Assembly (NCBI GenBank): GCA_017979445.1
Contig: CM030709.1
Coordinates: 7,358,001-7,422,000, forward strand
Source: Akebia trifoliata
Lineage: Eukaryota > Streptophyta > Magnoliopsida > Ranunculales > Lardizabalaceae
DNA: 64,000 nt
Direction of reading: 5' to 3'
Shown here one piece after another: positions 21,241 to 32,099 of this stretch; position 1 is the first letter of the stretch; each line of letters begins with the position of its first letter. A program made the position numbers and the translations under genes. The notes beneath the pieces are model-generated. The model had not been told where the DNA came from. It searched no databases and saw only the letters and a program-made list of their open reading frames with translations.

Positions 21241-22270
21241 TATTAGCAACAATATAGAGAGAGGCATGGTTTTAAAACTTATTATTCCCCCTCCAATACA
21301 TAATTGACAGTCGGTCATGGCAGTTTGAATGACCATTAGCTGCCTAACCACATTCAGCACGCTTGTATGCACTCCAGATTGACAAGACAAGACACATGAC
21401 CGACCTTGAACATCAATTTGCCCCTAACACTATAAATAGGGGACCGGCCCTCCTCATTTCACACACCTCAAGCTTCTCCTTGTTTTCCTTCTTACTACCT
21501 CTTACTTCATTGCTCTCATTACCATCCTGGGTCCCGTTCAGCAACAAACATTTTGGCAAAACATTTTTCAAAACATGGGTTAGAGGTTTTGGAATGGGCT
21601 GATTTTTTGTGAGGATGATCTCTACGGTGAGGAGATCATCCTCACCAAAAATCAGCTCATTCCAAAACTTCTAGCCTCAGTTTATAAGTTGAAAAATTGT
21701 GGACCGTCCGTTTTTTGTAAATCATTTTTGATGGGGTTAGAAGTTTTGGAATAGGCTGATTTTTGGTGATGATGATCTCCTCACCGTAGAGATCATCCTC
21801 ACCAAAAGCAGCCCATTCCAAAACCTCTAACCCATGTTTTGAAAAATGTTTGTTGTTGAACATTTCCCTACCTTCCTTTACTCTGTCTGGAAGTTTCGTT
21901 GTTCTCCAGACAATCCCCAACCTACCAAACCTCTATCCGAAGAAACCCAAAGTCCTTCCCCCTATTAAACAAATGATTCACCTAACTCTCTAACCAACTG
22001 AACCTCGGCCCAATTCGCTTGAGCCAATTCCTACTCAATACAATCGAAACTCTACCTGAAATTCTTGAAATACCACCCGATTGTCTCGAAGTGCTACCCA
22101 CTTATCCTGACCACCCAATGAGCCTTCCAATCACTTTCCTAGTTGAAGCTCTACCCAAACATTGACTTATGAAGTATCAAAGCGCTGTCGAAGTGCCGTT
22201 GACGCACATAATCCCTAAATACCGAAGTGCTGCTAAAATTATGTAAACTTATACGAGTAAAATTTACAAA
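21241..22270 (+). promoter_or_regulatory. TATA-containing promoter-like segment, possibly an LTR
   Basis: CTATAAATAGGGG (21431-21443) is a strong TATA box. It is followed by pyrimidine-rich leader-like sequence (TCACACACCTCAAGC) and, after the inserted palindrome at 21529-21868, CT/CC-rich sequence to about 22200. No open reading frame follows. The layout resembles the U3-R-U5 of an LTR or an orphan promoter, but I could not find matching LTR ends. Confidence 0.4.
21529..21868. mobile_element. Palindromic MITE unit U7 (arm type gamma), outside TA repeats
   Basis: Its ends GGGTCCCGTTCAGCAAC and GGGAAATGTTCAACAAC (right in reverse complement) and core match U4. It is not in a TA microsatellite and is flanked by TACCATCCT (21520-21528) and TACCTTCCT (21869-21877), a 9-bp duplication with one mismatch. 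A 9-bp duplication with G-starting ends points to the Mutator superfamily. Confidence 0.75.
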
Positions 22271-22528
22271 ATGTAAAAATATTCCAATTATGTAATTTCA
22301 ATTCATAAAGTAAAGCCATAGTTAAGCCCCCCTACCCCGCTAGAGTAGTTTGGAACACCTTTTGTAACTTGCATTGTTGAAGGGCCAAAAGAAACGGTGG
22401 ATAAGGGCATCTTGTAAATATTAAAACCTACTTTAAATTCAATCTTTTTAAATTATTCATTGATTTTCCGAATATCCAAATCCCGAAGTCCAAGTTCTTA
22501 CTTTGTTATTATTGTGATCAATGCACTA

Positions 22529-24208
22529 TGTAGATACATGATTTTTGAATACGAAGATCACGTCAACGAGAATTTGGAGTTGTTGTCATTATTTTTTAGA
22601 AATGGGTGTGAATGGGCACCCAAAATATGATTTTGAGAAAAATAGTTTTTGTAGTAACTCGTACGGATAAAGTACTGAACTACTTAAGATCTAAGTAAGT
22701 GGTTTACTTAAAGATTGAGAAAGGTGTTAGGCACTCCTTTTTCTCTACCAAAAGGTTTCCTTTAAAAACATGGTCATTTTAAGAAAATATGATAAAGAAA
22801 AAAAATCGAGAAAACGACAATTTTGTGCCCTTACACATAAGGAACTTTTGATATCGACTTAAACTAGGAGGGTCATCTTATCTAGAGAAGAGATCCTACC
22901 ATGTTTTTCCTTTGTAGAACAAGTTTTGAAAAAAATGTTGGCTTCGCGGTTATGGGCCATTCTCATGGAATGAGAAGGACCCAATCCCCTTTAGCCTTAA
23001 AACAAATTTTGTGGTGTGTGCACAAAGTATTTGAGGGTTCAAAATACTTTTTCTTTAAAAAGTGATTACAACCCTTGCACTTTTGACAAAATAGAAGTTT
23101 AATCTATCGAAGGTAGGAGAGAGTACTCATTGCATCGTATGACCTTCTAAAACCCAAATTAAGAAAATGAATAAAAGGAAAGATATGAAATGGATATGGA
23201 GAAGGGAGGGAGGGAGAATTAAAATAAAAAACCTACTCTAAACCTACCTTGAAGCTTTTACTTTATTCTTTTCTTCTTCTTCCTCTTCTTTGAATTTTTT
23301 TCTTTATCCTCAAAGGAGTCCTTTTGATCTTGATCTTGAAGTGTTGAGACTTTAAGAATGAAAATATAAATTATTTTAGTGTAGGGATTGAGATGTTTAT
23401 AATGTGAAGATTTGAGATAGATGAACTTTAAGATTGATAATTGTAGATATTGAAATTATAAGTTAAGAGGTTCTTTAAAGGGATTGAAAGGGGTGAGAGA
23501 GAAATTGAAAATTGAAAGGCTTGAGAGAGGGGATTCAAGTATGAACTTTTTGAGAGGGAGATAGGGATTTTCATAAGTTTATTAGGTTGTTTTTAGGATT
23601 AGAAATGTCAAAAGTAAAGGATTAAAGAATTAAAGGATAATGACATGAGATGTAGGCATTGGAGGGCTGTAATTTTGATGTTGGGGCCTTGTATATATGG
23701 AAGGTAGTGGATATGGGTCAAAAGATTTAACCCATATGGGTTGAGTGGTAGGTGGGGGTAAGGGGTGTGGGTATTTGGTTAAGACAATGACTTATGTAAG
23801 GAAGGGATTATGTGGTTAGGTTTTGGGAGAATGGAGGAGATAGTGACAAGTGTCCAAAGGGTGTTGGGGTATGTGTTAGGTGAGTTGATTAAGGAGAAAG
23901 GGTATGAGTTAGGTTGATCTTGATGGAATGATGGTGGTAGGTTATGACATGGGTGTGGGATAATTTACTTTTTAAAGATGATGATGGAGTTGGGTAAAAG
24001 AATTTGGGAGGTGAAAAGTGGAGAAGTGGTAGGTTTATAAGGTCTTATTGTGAGTTCATGAAACTTTTGGGAGTTTTTGGGACTTTTGATTTGATCGAAA
24101 AGTTGATTTTTCTAGAATTTGGACTTTTCAAGCCCGTTGATGAATTTTACTAGAAAATCAATTTTTAAGTCCTTCGAATGAGGACTTGTTCAAATTGAGG
24201 TGTCTACA
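22529..24208 (-). mobile_element. Solo LTR B
   Basis: It begins TGTAGATACATG and ends AGGTGTCTACA, with 5-bp flanks CACTA (22524-22528) and CAGTA (24209-24213), one mismatch. Internal sequence (GTGTGAATGGGCACC, GAAAGGTGTTAGGCACTCC) resembles LTRs A and C. No gag or pol lies next to it. Confidence 0.65.
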
Positions 24209-24213
24209 CAGTA

Positions 24214-26018
24214 CTTGGTCACAATTCAACAATCCAAATCAGATCAAATTTGCAAATTTCAAAAAGCATGCATTCTCGAGATGGGTTCTTGGGGATTGGG
24301 GTGCCTAACATTTTCCATTTTCTCAACCGAACCACTTAATCAAGTCTCTGAATCAAAAGACCAGATAGAAGTCATAATTTTGGATGACCATTCACACCCC
24401 TAAATTCAATGAATGGCAGGGACTCCAAAAAAACCGATATACCGAAAGAAGAAAGTAGTTTGTTGGCATCAAGACCCATACGTCTACAATGGTATTCAAG
24501 AAAATTCATGTTGAATATTCACTTGTCCTTGAGCGATCCCTAGATGACTTGGGCAAGTCATCTCTATCTCGAGCGAGATTTGAAACCATGGTGTAAAGGG
24601 AGAGAAAGAGGCCTGGGTTTCACTAACAAGGGACAAGGGGTGGGTCTTCTTCAAAATCCCCTTCTTTTATTTTATTTTATTATTATTTTTTTTCTCCCTT
24701 TACCTTTCTTTCTCTTAAAGTTCTCTTTAAGAATTGCCTTTCTCACTCTCAAAGTCTTCTTTTGGAATTTACAAAGAAAATCCTCGAGAAGAATAAAAGT
24801 ATTTTAATAAATAAATAAAATGATGGGGAACAACGTGACTTGTCTTGTAAAATGTGTTTCACATGTTAGCATTGTTCATGTTTCATGTTGTACTTTATTG
24901 TATGTGAAAAGTGTGGCACAACAACGTACTATGAAATCCCATATATAGATTTTGTATTGGCACTTTTCTCAGACGTGATCTTACCCAATTAGCTGAGATA
25001 GGTTTCATCATTCTAATAATCAATTTGAGTAAATATTCTAATCGGAAAAAATATATATAATTATGTTGATTTTCTTTCCCAATACTGGTTTTATAAAGCA
25101 CTCTAATGTTTTGTAAAAAGTAAACAAAGCAGAAGCCCATTTTTTAAAAGTAACATCCCTCCAAATAGCTACTTATTTCTTATCTAAACGGGAAGATCAC
25201 CAAAAAGTCTCAAAAAATAATACTTATCTCTGATTATAACCACCTAACTTATGCAAATTAAGAAAAGTTTGTTTTCAGAAGTACGGAATAACACCCTTGT
25301 CTTTCATACTTCTTGATCAAATTGTGCTTAATTAATACAAACATCATATTTGTAATTATTAACAATCTTGAAATGTGATATTAGTCCAAAATTATAAACT
25401 TTTTTTCCGGCTATTTATGCTCTAATTGTCCTTTTTTTTTCTCGATAATGTATGCATTTTGGATAGAATTAAAATTTACATCCAACCTGAATAATGAAAT
25501 GATTTTTTAACATCCGCATCATCAGATTTGCATTTTGAAATTATTGAGCTTCTTTTTTTTTAAATTGATAAGATGTGATGCAATGTTTTAAAAACTAGAT
25601 CGAACCATGATAGGATATGGTTGGATTGAATTTTGTAATAAAATCAATTCAGCTAATGAACCATGTATAAAGCAAGTCTAGGAAAATTATATACATATTT
25701 TAAAGTTTTTTTTAATAAGGATACTCTGTGGTCCAACCAATTTGATAAATTTTAGATTTTATAATCACTTTGATTTTTAAATTGATTTGATGGTAATACA
25801 TGTATGCAATTTTAAATTTAACAGCTTCAGGTCTATCGTCATGTAAAATTCATAATCATCATCAAAGTCTTATTTGAAATTTGATGTGAACTCAATAAAT
25901 CATTCTTCTCAATTAAGAAATATTCGCATGAGAAAACTTAGGCCAAGTATGCAAAGGATGGCATGTTTGGAAGGGCAAATTGTCATCATCATAAACACAA
26001 AACTTTTGATTTTAGGGT
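24214..26018. other. Intergenic sequence, nothing recognised
   Basis: Short open frames (for example 24544-24807 and 24895-25140) have no recognisable motifs. The sequence becomes very AT-rich after 24800. Confidence 0.35.
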
Positions 26019-26030
26019 GAATTACCCTTT

Positions 26031-26275
26031 CGTGAGTTGAAAATGAGTTATTTACAATTCCAGCTCATTGTTCATTTTAATTACCAAAATGTGCATGACA
26101 ACGAATTCAGAGATTTTTAAAGTGAAAATTTTGCATGTTTAAAATGTAATTGTCACTACAAACCTGTGAAATTATCACTTTAAAAACCTTTGAATTTGTT
26201 ATCGTTCACGTTTTGATAATTAAAATAAACAGTGAGCCGAAATCATAAATTTGTCAAAAGTTTATCACTTTTTCG
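26031..26275. mobile_element. Foldback MITE family F, copy 1
   Basis: The left arm (GCTCATTGTTCATTTTAATT, ACCAAAATGTG) pairs with the right arm (CACGTTTTGATAATTAAAAT, AAACAGTGAGC). A second copy with the same arms lies at 35445-35708. The interior pairs 'tttttaaagtga' with 'tcactttaaaaa'. Confidence 0.65.
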
Positions 26276-26639
26276 TAAATATCTCTTGATTTTATATATC
26301 AAAAAATACCATGTCGCACAATTAATTGGGCCCACAAGTCTCTTGATAAGTAATTCATCTCCCGTTAGCAGGAGTGTCCAAACCAAAACCATTATTGTTT
26401 TGAGAGATTTACCCAACAGACCTAACCAATGCATTTTTATTTATTAAAAAAAAAAACTCTCTTGGAGCTGTGACAACTCCAAGGCAACCTTACTTTATGA
26501 AGTTTGTTACCCACCAAACGTTAATTAGTTTATCAAGTTTGTTACCCAGCAAACCTTAGAGTGGGGATCCACATCATAAAATTTAAATTCATGCCGTTAA
26601 GTTGTTACCAAACATACCTTTGAGTGGATCCCTTTTTTT

Positions 26640-26785
26640 TTTTTTTTTTTTTATAATTTCTTCTTTTGAATATGAGTTTTTCCATGAAATCAAGAATGTT
26701 GTGGTGTTGGATTGCTAATTTAATAATCCATGTAGGCCAAATGGCTCTTAGTGAGATTTCAAACCTTACTAAGTTAGTCATGCTA
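26640..26785. repeat. Dispersed repeat family R, partial copy
   Basis: TTTTTCCATGAAATCAAG, GTGGTGTTGGATTGC and AACCTTACTAAGTTAGT match one side of the copy in intron 3 of the coiled-coil gene (40120-40234). The other half is missing, and a T run (26633-26652) marks the break. Confidence 0.5.
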
Positions 26786-26939
26786 GTCCAATTCATAAAG
26801 TGGTTTTTATAATAAAATTGCAATAGATAGGTCTATTAGGTAAATCTCTTTTATTTTTTTTGGGTTCCGCTTGTTGTCAGTTTCGATTTTAGCTCTAAAA
26901 TAAGTGAAACCAGAACCACCAAAAAGCATGGATACCCAT

Positions 26940-29900
26940 TGTAGATAAGTGAGGATTCAAGACCTTTGGGGCTTTAAACTTATCTACTTTTGTTTTTGGA
27001 GCCATCACCATTCAAAGAGTTCGAATGTGACTAGACACCACTAAAATGATTTTTTAAAATACTTTTTAGACTTATAGCGACTCACTTTCAATAGTAAAAG
27101 TAAAGGTCTAGCTAGAAAGTTAGGTAAGGAGGTTAAGTAGAGGTAGGGGTGGAGTTGGTGGGGGCCATTGCCCCTACAGAACTTTAAGACATCCCTATAT
27201 TTTCAACTAATTACATGTCCCCACTCCCTCACCTCTCTCTCCATTTGCCCCCACACCCTCACCTCCCTCCAATTTTTGCCCCCACGGAATTTTGAGACAC
27301 CCTTATATTTTCAACTAATTACATACCCCATTTGTCCCCACTCCCTCACCTCTTCAATTTTTTGTTGATGACATTGCCTCTTGACCGGGACTTCTCAAAT
27401 ATTACTTGGAAATGACCTAATATCATTTTCTTCAATTTCTAACTAAAAACCTCGTAATTTCTCCCTAAAGCCATACATCTTCACTATACAACTAACCATA
27501 GTTTGCCCCTACTACAGGAAAATACTAGTCTTGCCATTGTCTCTATCTTATTAATGTTTTATAAACTTCACAAGAATACTTTTTGATTAGTTGGATAGTT
27601 CGAATTAAACCACACATCCAAAAATGCATTCAATGTCTTGGATTATAAGCCACAAGTCCGCCTATGAACAATTATATCACTTTCATTTTTCATTTTATTA
27701 TTTTTGAAAATGCTAGATTCCAACTCCTCCATCAATCAAACAATTGAGATAAGACGAATAACGAATATTTCCTAAAAATCAATACTGATCGCCTAGGAAC
27801 CAGGGGTACATTTTTTTTGAAAACCTGTATCATCTCAACCGTCTGTTTGATGGAGAATTTCAACGTGAGGCTAAACTTTTATTTGAAAATATAAATAAAA
27901 TACCCCATTTGTCCCCATAAAACTTTGAGATACCCCTTTATTTTCAACTAATTACATGCCCCATTTGTCCCCACTCCCTCATCTCTTCAATATTTTGTTG
28001 ATGACATTGCCTCTTGACTAGGACTTCTCAAATATTAATTAGAAATGACCTAGATATCATTTTCTTCAACTTCTAACTAAAAACCTCTTAATTTCTCCTT
28101 AAAACCATTTATCTTCACTATACAACTAACCATAGTTTACCCCCACTACAAGAAAATCCTGGCTCCGCCCCTGAGTAGAGGGACAATGAAGGTGTTAGAC
28201 ATCTTATCCCTCTCATCTATTAATGATTATCAAAATGACAATAAACTGAAGCTTTAAAATTATTTTTTTTTATTTTTGGATTTTTTGAGATTAGAGGATA
28301 TGATAGAAGTTAAGGGAGAAATTGACTATAATCTAATTTTGTAAAATTGACAATAAAAAAAAATTATGAGCAAGCTCCTATTAGAAGTAAGTGTTTGCTA
28401 GATTTTTTTTTTTTTTGTGAACTTAAGATTTTGATGAAGATCCACTTGGATTTCATCATTTTGGAGTCTTAAAACTTCGATTTCAACATATGTGCTCTCT
28501 TGAGAGTCTTTATTTGTTGATTTGACCCATAGGTAACATTCATGAATGGAACAAGACCATGAAGGGATTAAGACCTTATACATGAGAATTTTATCCATTC
28601 GATGACTATTTTTGTTAGCTCTAAAGAAACCTACACCATTTCTTATAGCATTTTTAGATGTTTGTGTGTGCATGGAGGTGTATGCATGTAATAAGCTATG
28701 TAAAAGAAAAATTACCTCTAATGAGGGTTTACTATTTAGTTCTTATGTCATAAGGGAATTAAGTAAAGAAAGCAATTATTCTAAGAATTTAAATTGCATG
28801 AAAATTAATAAAGTAAAATATCTATATTATGAAATTAAAATGCTCTCATGGAGTTTATTAAGAACTTATAGGGGGAGATTACCTCAAAAGGGGATTACTC
28901 TCTACCCCAAACCTTTTAGACTAGAAAATATAAATCTACATTACTAGAAATATAAAGAAAAGTATGAAATACAATAGCACTTAAAGTAAAGAATGGGAAG
29001 TGAGAATAATGCAATTAAAAGGGGGGGTGAGCTAGAACTTTTCCCACCTTGGTCTTCTTCTTCGCTTTCTTCTTTTTGGGTTTGGCTTCTTGAAAAGAAT
29101 AAGTGATTATTTGGACAAGATTTTAGGAAGGCTTAGAGAAGGGATTTAGGCAAAGTTTTGAAGCTCAAATTCTTCTCCTCTAGTTACCTTGGATAGTCTG
29201 AATCGTAAGCCAAATCAAAAGCCGTTTCAGGCAGGTGCGTACCCCACAACAACGACTGAACTTTATAGGATTTTATAAACTTGTCATAAATCATAGAGTT
29301 TCCAATATTCACAATACGACAACATGTAAAGACCTCTAACAAATTGAGAATAAATAGGTCATTGAGTACAAATTCTAAACAATTCTCTTGGGTGGATAGA
29401 ATGGTCATAGGCTCTAGAATTGGGTCAATTCACATAGAATGTCAAGGAATGCATTTGATTCTTAAATAAAGGAATAAGGGTGAATTACCTCTAATGAATC
29501 TCAACAATATTGGATTAGTGAGGTAATTCACCTTAAGTGAGACCAAAAGAACTTTGGGTCAAGTTTAAGAGACAATGAAAATTACCAAAGAATCTTGTTT
29601 GAAAAAATGATGCAAAGTTAACAGAAGGGTATTGAGGGAATTTAAGAACGATTTAACTAAGAGAAAATCTAACACAAGAGGGCTTGTGAGGTTATTTGTT
29701 GATGAAGATCTCAATGCACAAATGGACTAAATAATTGTCCAACTGAATTAACTCTATGCAAGGAACGGCTAAAAGAATTTTACCTTGAATGTGCACAACG
29801 AAAGGCCAGTGCAAAATTGAACTTGTGCACTAGATAAAGAAGGTTAGAATAAAATTGGTCTAGCCATTTGATGACCAATGGCCAAGCAAAGCCTATGCTT

Positions 29901-30069
29901 GGTTGTTTGTCTTAAGGGTCAGGCAAAAATCCATCTTTTGATTGTCCTCTAATTGGTTGGATTTGCTTAGGTGGGTCCCATTTATTTTATTGAAATGTTC
30001 TCGTTTTGATTCTTGTCACTAGATTCGATTGAGCTTTTAGGCTTATTCGATCAAATTGGGGTGTCTACA
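26940..30069 (-). mobile_element. Solo LTR C, itself interrupted by an hAT element
   Basis: It begins TGTAGATAAGTG and ends GGGTGTCTACA, with a perfect 5-bp duplication CCCAT (26935-26939 and 30070-30074). Without the 1,030-bp insert at 27144-28173 and its 8-bp duplication it is about 2.1 kb, longer than LTRs A and B, which share its ends and ATTCAAAGAGTT / AAGGTGTTAGACA motifs. No internal domain is present. Confidence 0.7.
27144..28173. mobile_element. hAT element (CAGGGGCGGAGCC family) inside LTR C
   Basis: Ends TAGGGGTGGAG and CAGGGGCGGAG (right in reverse complement), with a perfect 8-bp duplication AGTAGAGG (27136-27143 and 28174-28181). The interior contains a ~260-bp direct duplication: 27278-27538 and 27903-28166 share CCCCATTTGTCCCCACTCCC, TGATGACATTGCCTCTTGAC and CTTCACTATACAACTAACCA. 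Confidence 0.8.
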
Positions 30070-30599
30070 CCCATCAGTTCCAATTCTCAATAATAAAATT
30101 GAAAAAAAAAAAAAATTAATAATAATCATTATAAACCTTCTTTTCTTTAAAAAAAAATCAACATATTAGATACAAAATATCAATTTAATTATAATTTGTT
30201 CCACTATAGGTAAGACTTAATGTTTTTTTATTTTTAAAAATTAAAATTCATCTTCTCTACAAATAATAAAGTTATGGAAGAGACAATACATTTTAAACTC
30301 CAATTCATGGTATTTTGAAAAATTGAAGAAATCTATATAATACTATAAGAAAACCTTAAATCATGTACAACATATAAAAAATGACAAAATAAATCGATTC
30401 TGGGTAATTACAAGTACTCATCAGATAGAACCTATCGATACCAATTCCTATCGATTCGATTCCATTTCAGACTCAACTCTAATTGATCCCAATAAAAAGG
30501 GAATTGGAATTAGGGTTTTTGGTTTCGGATAAATGGGCACTCATTAACACCCTTACTTGTTGGACTTTTAAATCAAAAATAAATAAATAATACAAACAT

Positions 30600-31390
30600 T
30601 AGGCTTGAGTAACAAAAAATTAGCAAATAAAATCAATCTCAACCATAAAAAAAAAATTATCAAATCTAATAATCTAAGCACCCCTCTTATAAATTGGCCC
30701 ACCAAAAGAGTCCTTTTCTTTTTCCCTTTTTGAACTTAAAAAATTTTAAAGTTCTATGAACTCGGCTTAATCCATGTGGGAAAAGAGTCCACTTTCTCTT
30801 GCTCTTTTTGAAGTCTAAAGATAAATAAGTGCTGCAAGTCAAAAGAGCGTATTTGATCTATTATTGGATGGACGGATTGGACTGAGCACATCATCCATCC
30901 ATTTATACATATAAATAATAGGAAAAGTTCTGGACATTTTTTCTTTTACTTTTTTTTATTTTGGGATTCCGGGCCCCTTGGCCCATGTAAAAAAGGCGAG
31001 ACAATTAGTCTCTTAGACCATCATATCTCAATGAAAACCCCTAAATACATGTAATATCCCACAAACCATACATACCCGATAAATATGAATAAATCCGTGT
31101 GAATGGCCAACAAGTAAAGGTCAGTTTTAACACATTTATACTTCCACTTCTAAAATTCAAAGAAATATCATGTAACACAATTGGAAAGTACAAAAACAAT
31201 ACTCCTGAGCTTTGTAATAGGGAAAATTATTTAATGCACCTCAACGGGAGGGATTTCATTCTGTCCCCCTGCCCCCACAACCTTTTGTGCAATAGTTTGA
31301 ATTGTGCATTTATTAAACTTTTTTGTTTTCCTTTTTAATGCCTTGTGGCCTCTTTTAATTGGTGAGATCATCCATTCAAAGTGTCAGGGT
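30600..31390. other. AT-rich intergenic sequence, nothing recognised
   Basis: No gene or bounded repeat was found. Confidence 0.35.
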
Positions 31391-31394
31391 CGGT

Positions 31395-31610
31395 AATTCG
31401 AATCATTGAGATCAACCTTTGTTCCAATTGTCGAGATTGACCTTTTACAATCATCAAGATCAAATATTGTAAATCGTAGATCTTGGTGTTTGAACATGAA
31501 TCATCGAGATCAATATTCAAATTGTCGAGATTGATTTTGTTACAATCAACGTTTCAACATGAATCATCAAGATTAAGATGCAAATTGTCAAGATAGACTA
31601 TTTATCTCAA
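31395..31610. repeat. Degenerate short tandem repeat
   Basis: AATTGTCGAGATTGA / AATCATCGAGATCAA variants recur about every 15-50 bp across this stretch, for example near 31400, 31420, 31455, 31498, 31518, 31560 and 31587. There is no coding sense. Confidence 0.5.
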
Positions 31611-31742
31611 CAATTTTGAATAGTCACTCGTGACTATTTGAGTTTGCCATTTTATTGAGGTGAGTGAATGTTTCTCAACCATTGGATGTTGTGCTTACAG
31701 GATCTGGATCTCTCCCCAATTTTTTCAAATAATTAATTATAA

Positions 31743-31862
31743 AACGACACGCTACACTTGTGATAAGTGCACATAACCATAGATCTTTTTCTTGTGTATC
31801 CTATAGAAAAAGATCTATGGTTATGTGCCTTTGTCACATATAGATCACGTATGTTTTAACGC
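31743..31862. mobile_element. Palindromic MITE family P, copy P1
   Basis: A 60-bp hairpin, 31769-31828, pairs GCACATAACCATAGATCTTT with AAAGATCTATGGTTATGTGC around a TGTGTATCC loop. Weaker arms (GACACGCTACACTTGTGA / TCACATATAGATCACGTATG) extend outward. Confidence 0.7.
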
Positions 31863-31890
31863 TTACATTTATCACGACTCTTTTATTTCA

Positions 31891-32081
31891 AATGAGTCAT
31901 GATGAATGCACACATTAAATCATACATGGTATGTGTGCACTTGACGTGTAAAGGGCACATAATCATAGATCTTTTTTTTCGGGATACAAGAAGTAAAAGA
32001 TCTATGCTTATGTGCCCTTGACACATCAACCGTGTACAAACCACGTATGATTTATCACATGCATTCATCATTATTCATTCC
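31891..32081. mobile_element. Palindromic MITE family P, copy P2
   Basis: Arms pair over about 90 bp: GATGAATGCACACATTAAAT and CATACATGGTATGTG on the left, GATGAATGCATGTGATAAAT and CATACGTGGTTTGTA in reverse complement on the right. The core again carries CATAGATCTTTT around a GGGATACAAG loop. Confidence 0.7.
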
Positions 32082-32099
32082 AAATACTTATTTCAGGAG

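Larger units (their letters stand above)
26825..30555 (-). mobile_element. hAT MITE split by a solo LTR
   Basis: The outer pieces 26840-26939 and 30075-30555, read on the minus strand and joined, are collinear with the intact hAT MITE at 62737-63370. Shared phrases include GTGCCCATTTATCCGAAACC, AATTCCCTTTTTATTGG, ATTTATTTTGTCA and GTACATGATTTAAGGT. The right terminus reads TAAGGGTGTTAATGAGTG in reverse complement. The left terminus has decayed, and I found no 8-bp duplication. Solo LTR C interrupts it. Confidence 0.6.

Noticed and set aside
21363..21602. 79-aa open frame after a strong TATA box
   Set aside because: It runs from promoter-like sequence into the inserted palindromic MITE, with no conserved motif.
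31395..31610. CRISPR-like spaced repeat
   Set aside because: The spacing is irregular and the units degenerate; this is a plant nuclear sequence.
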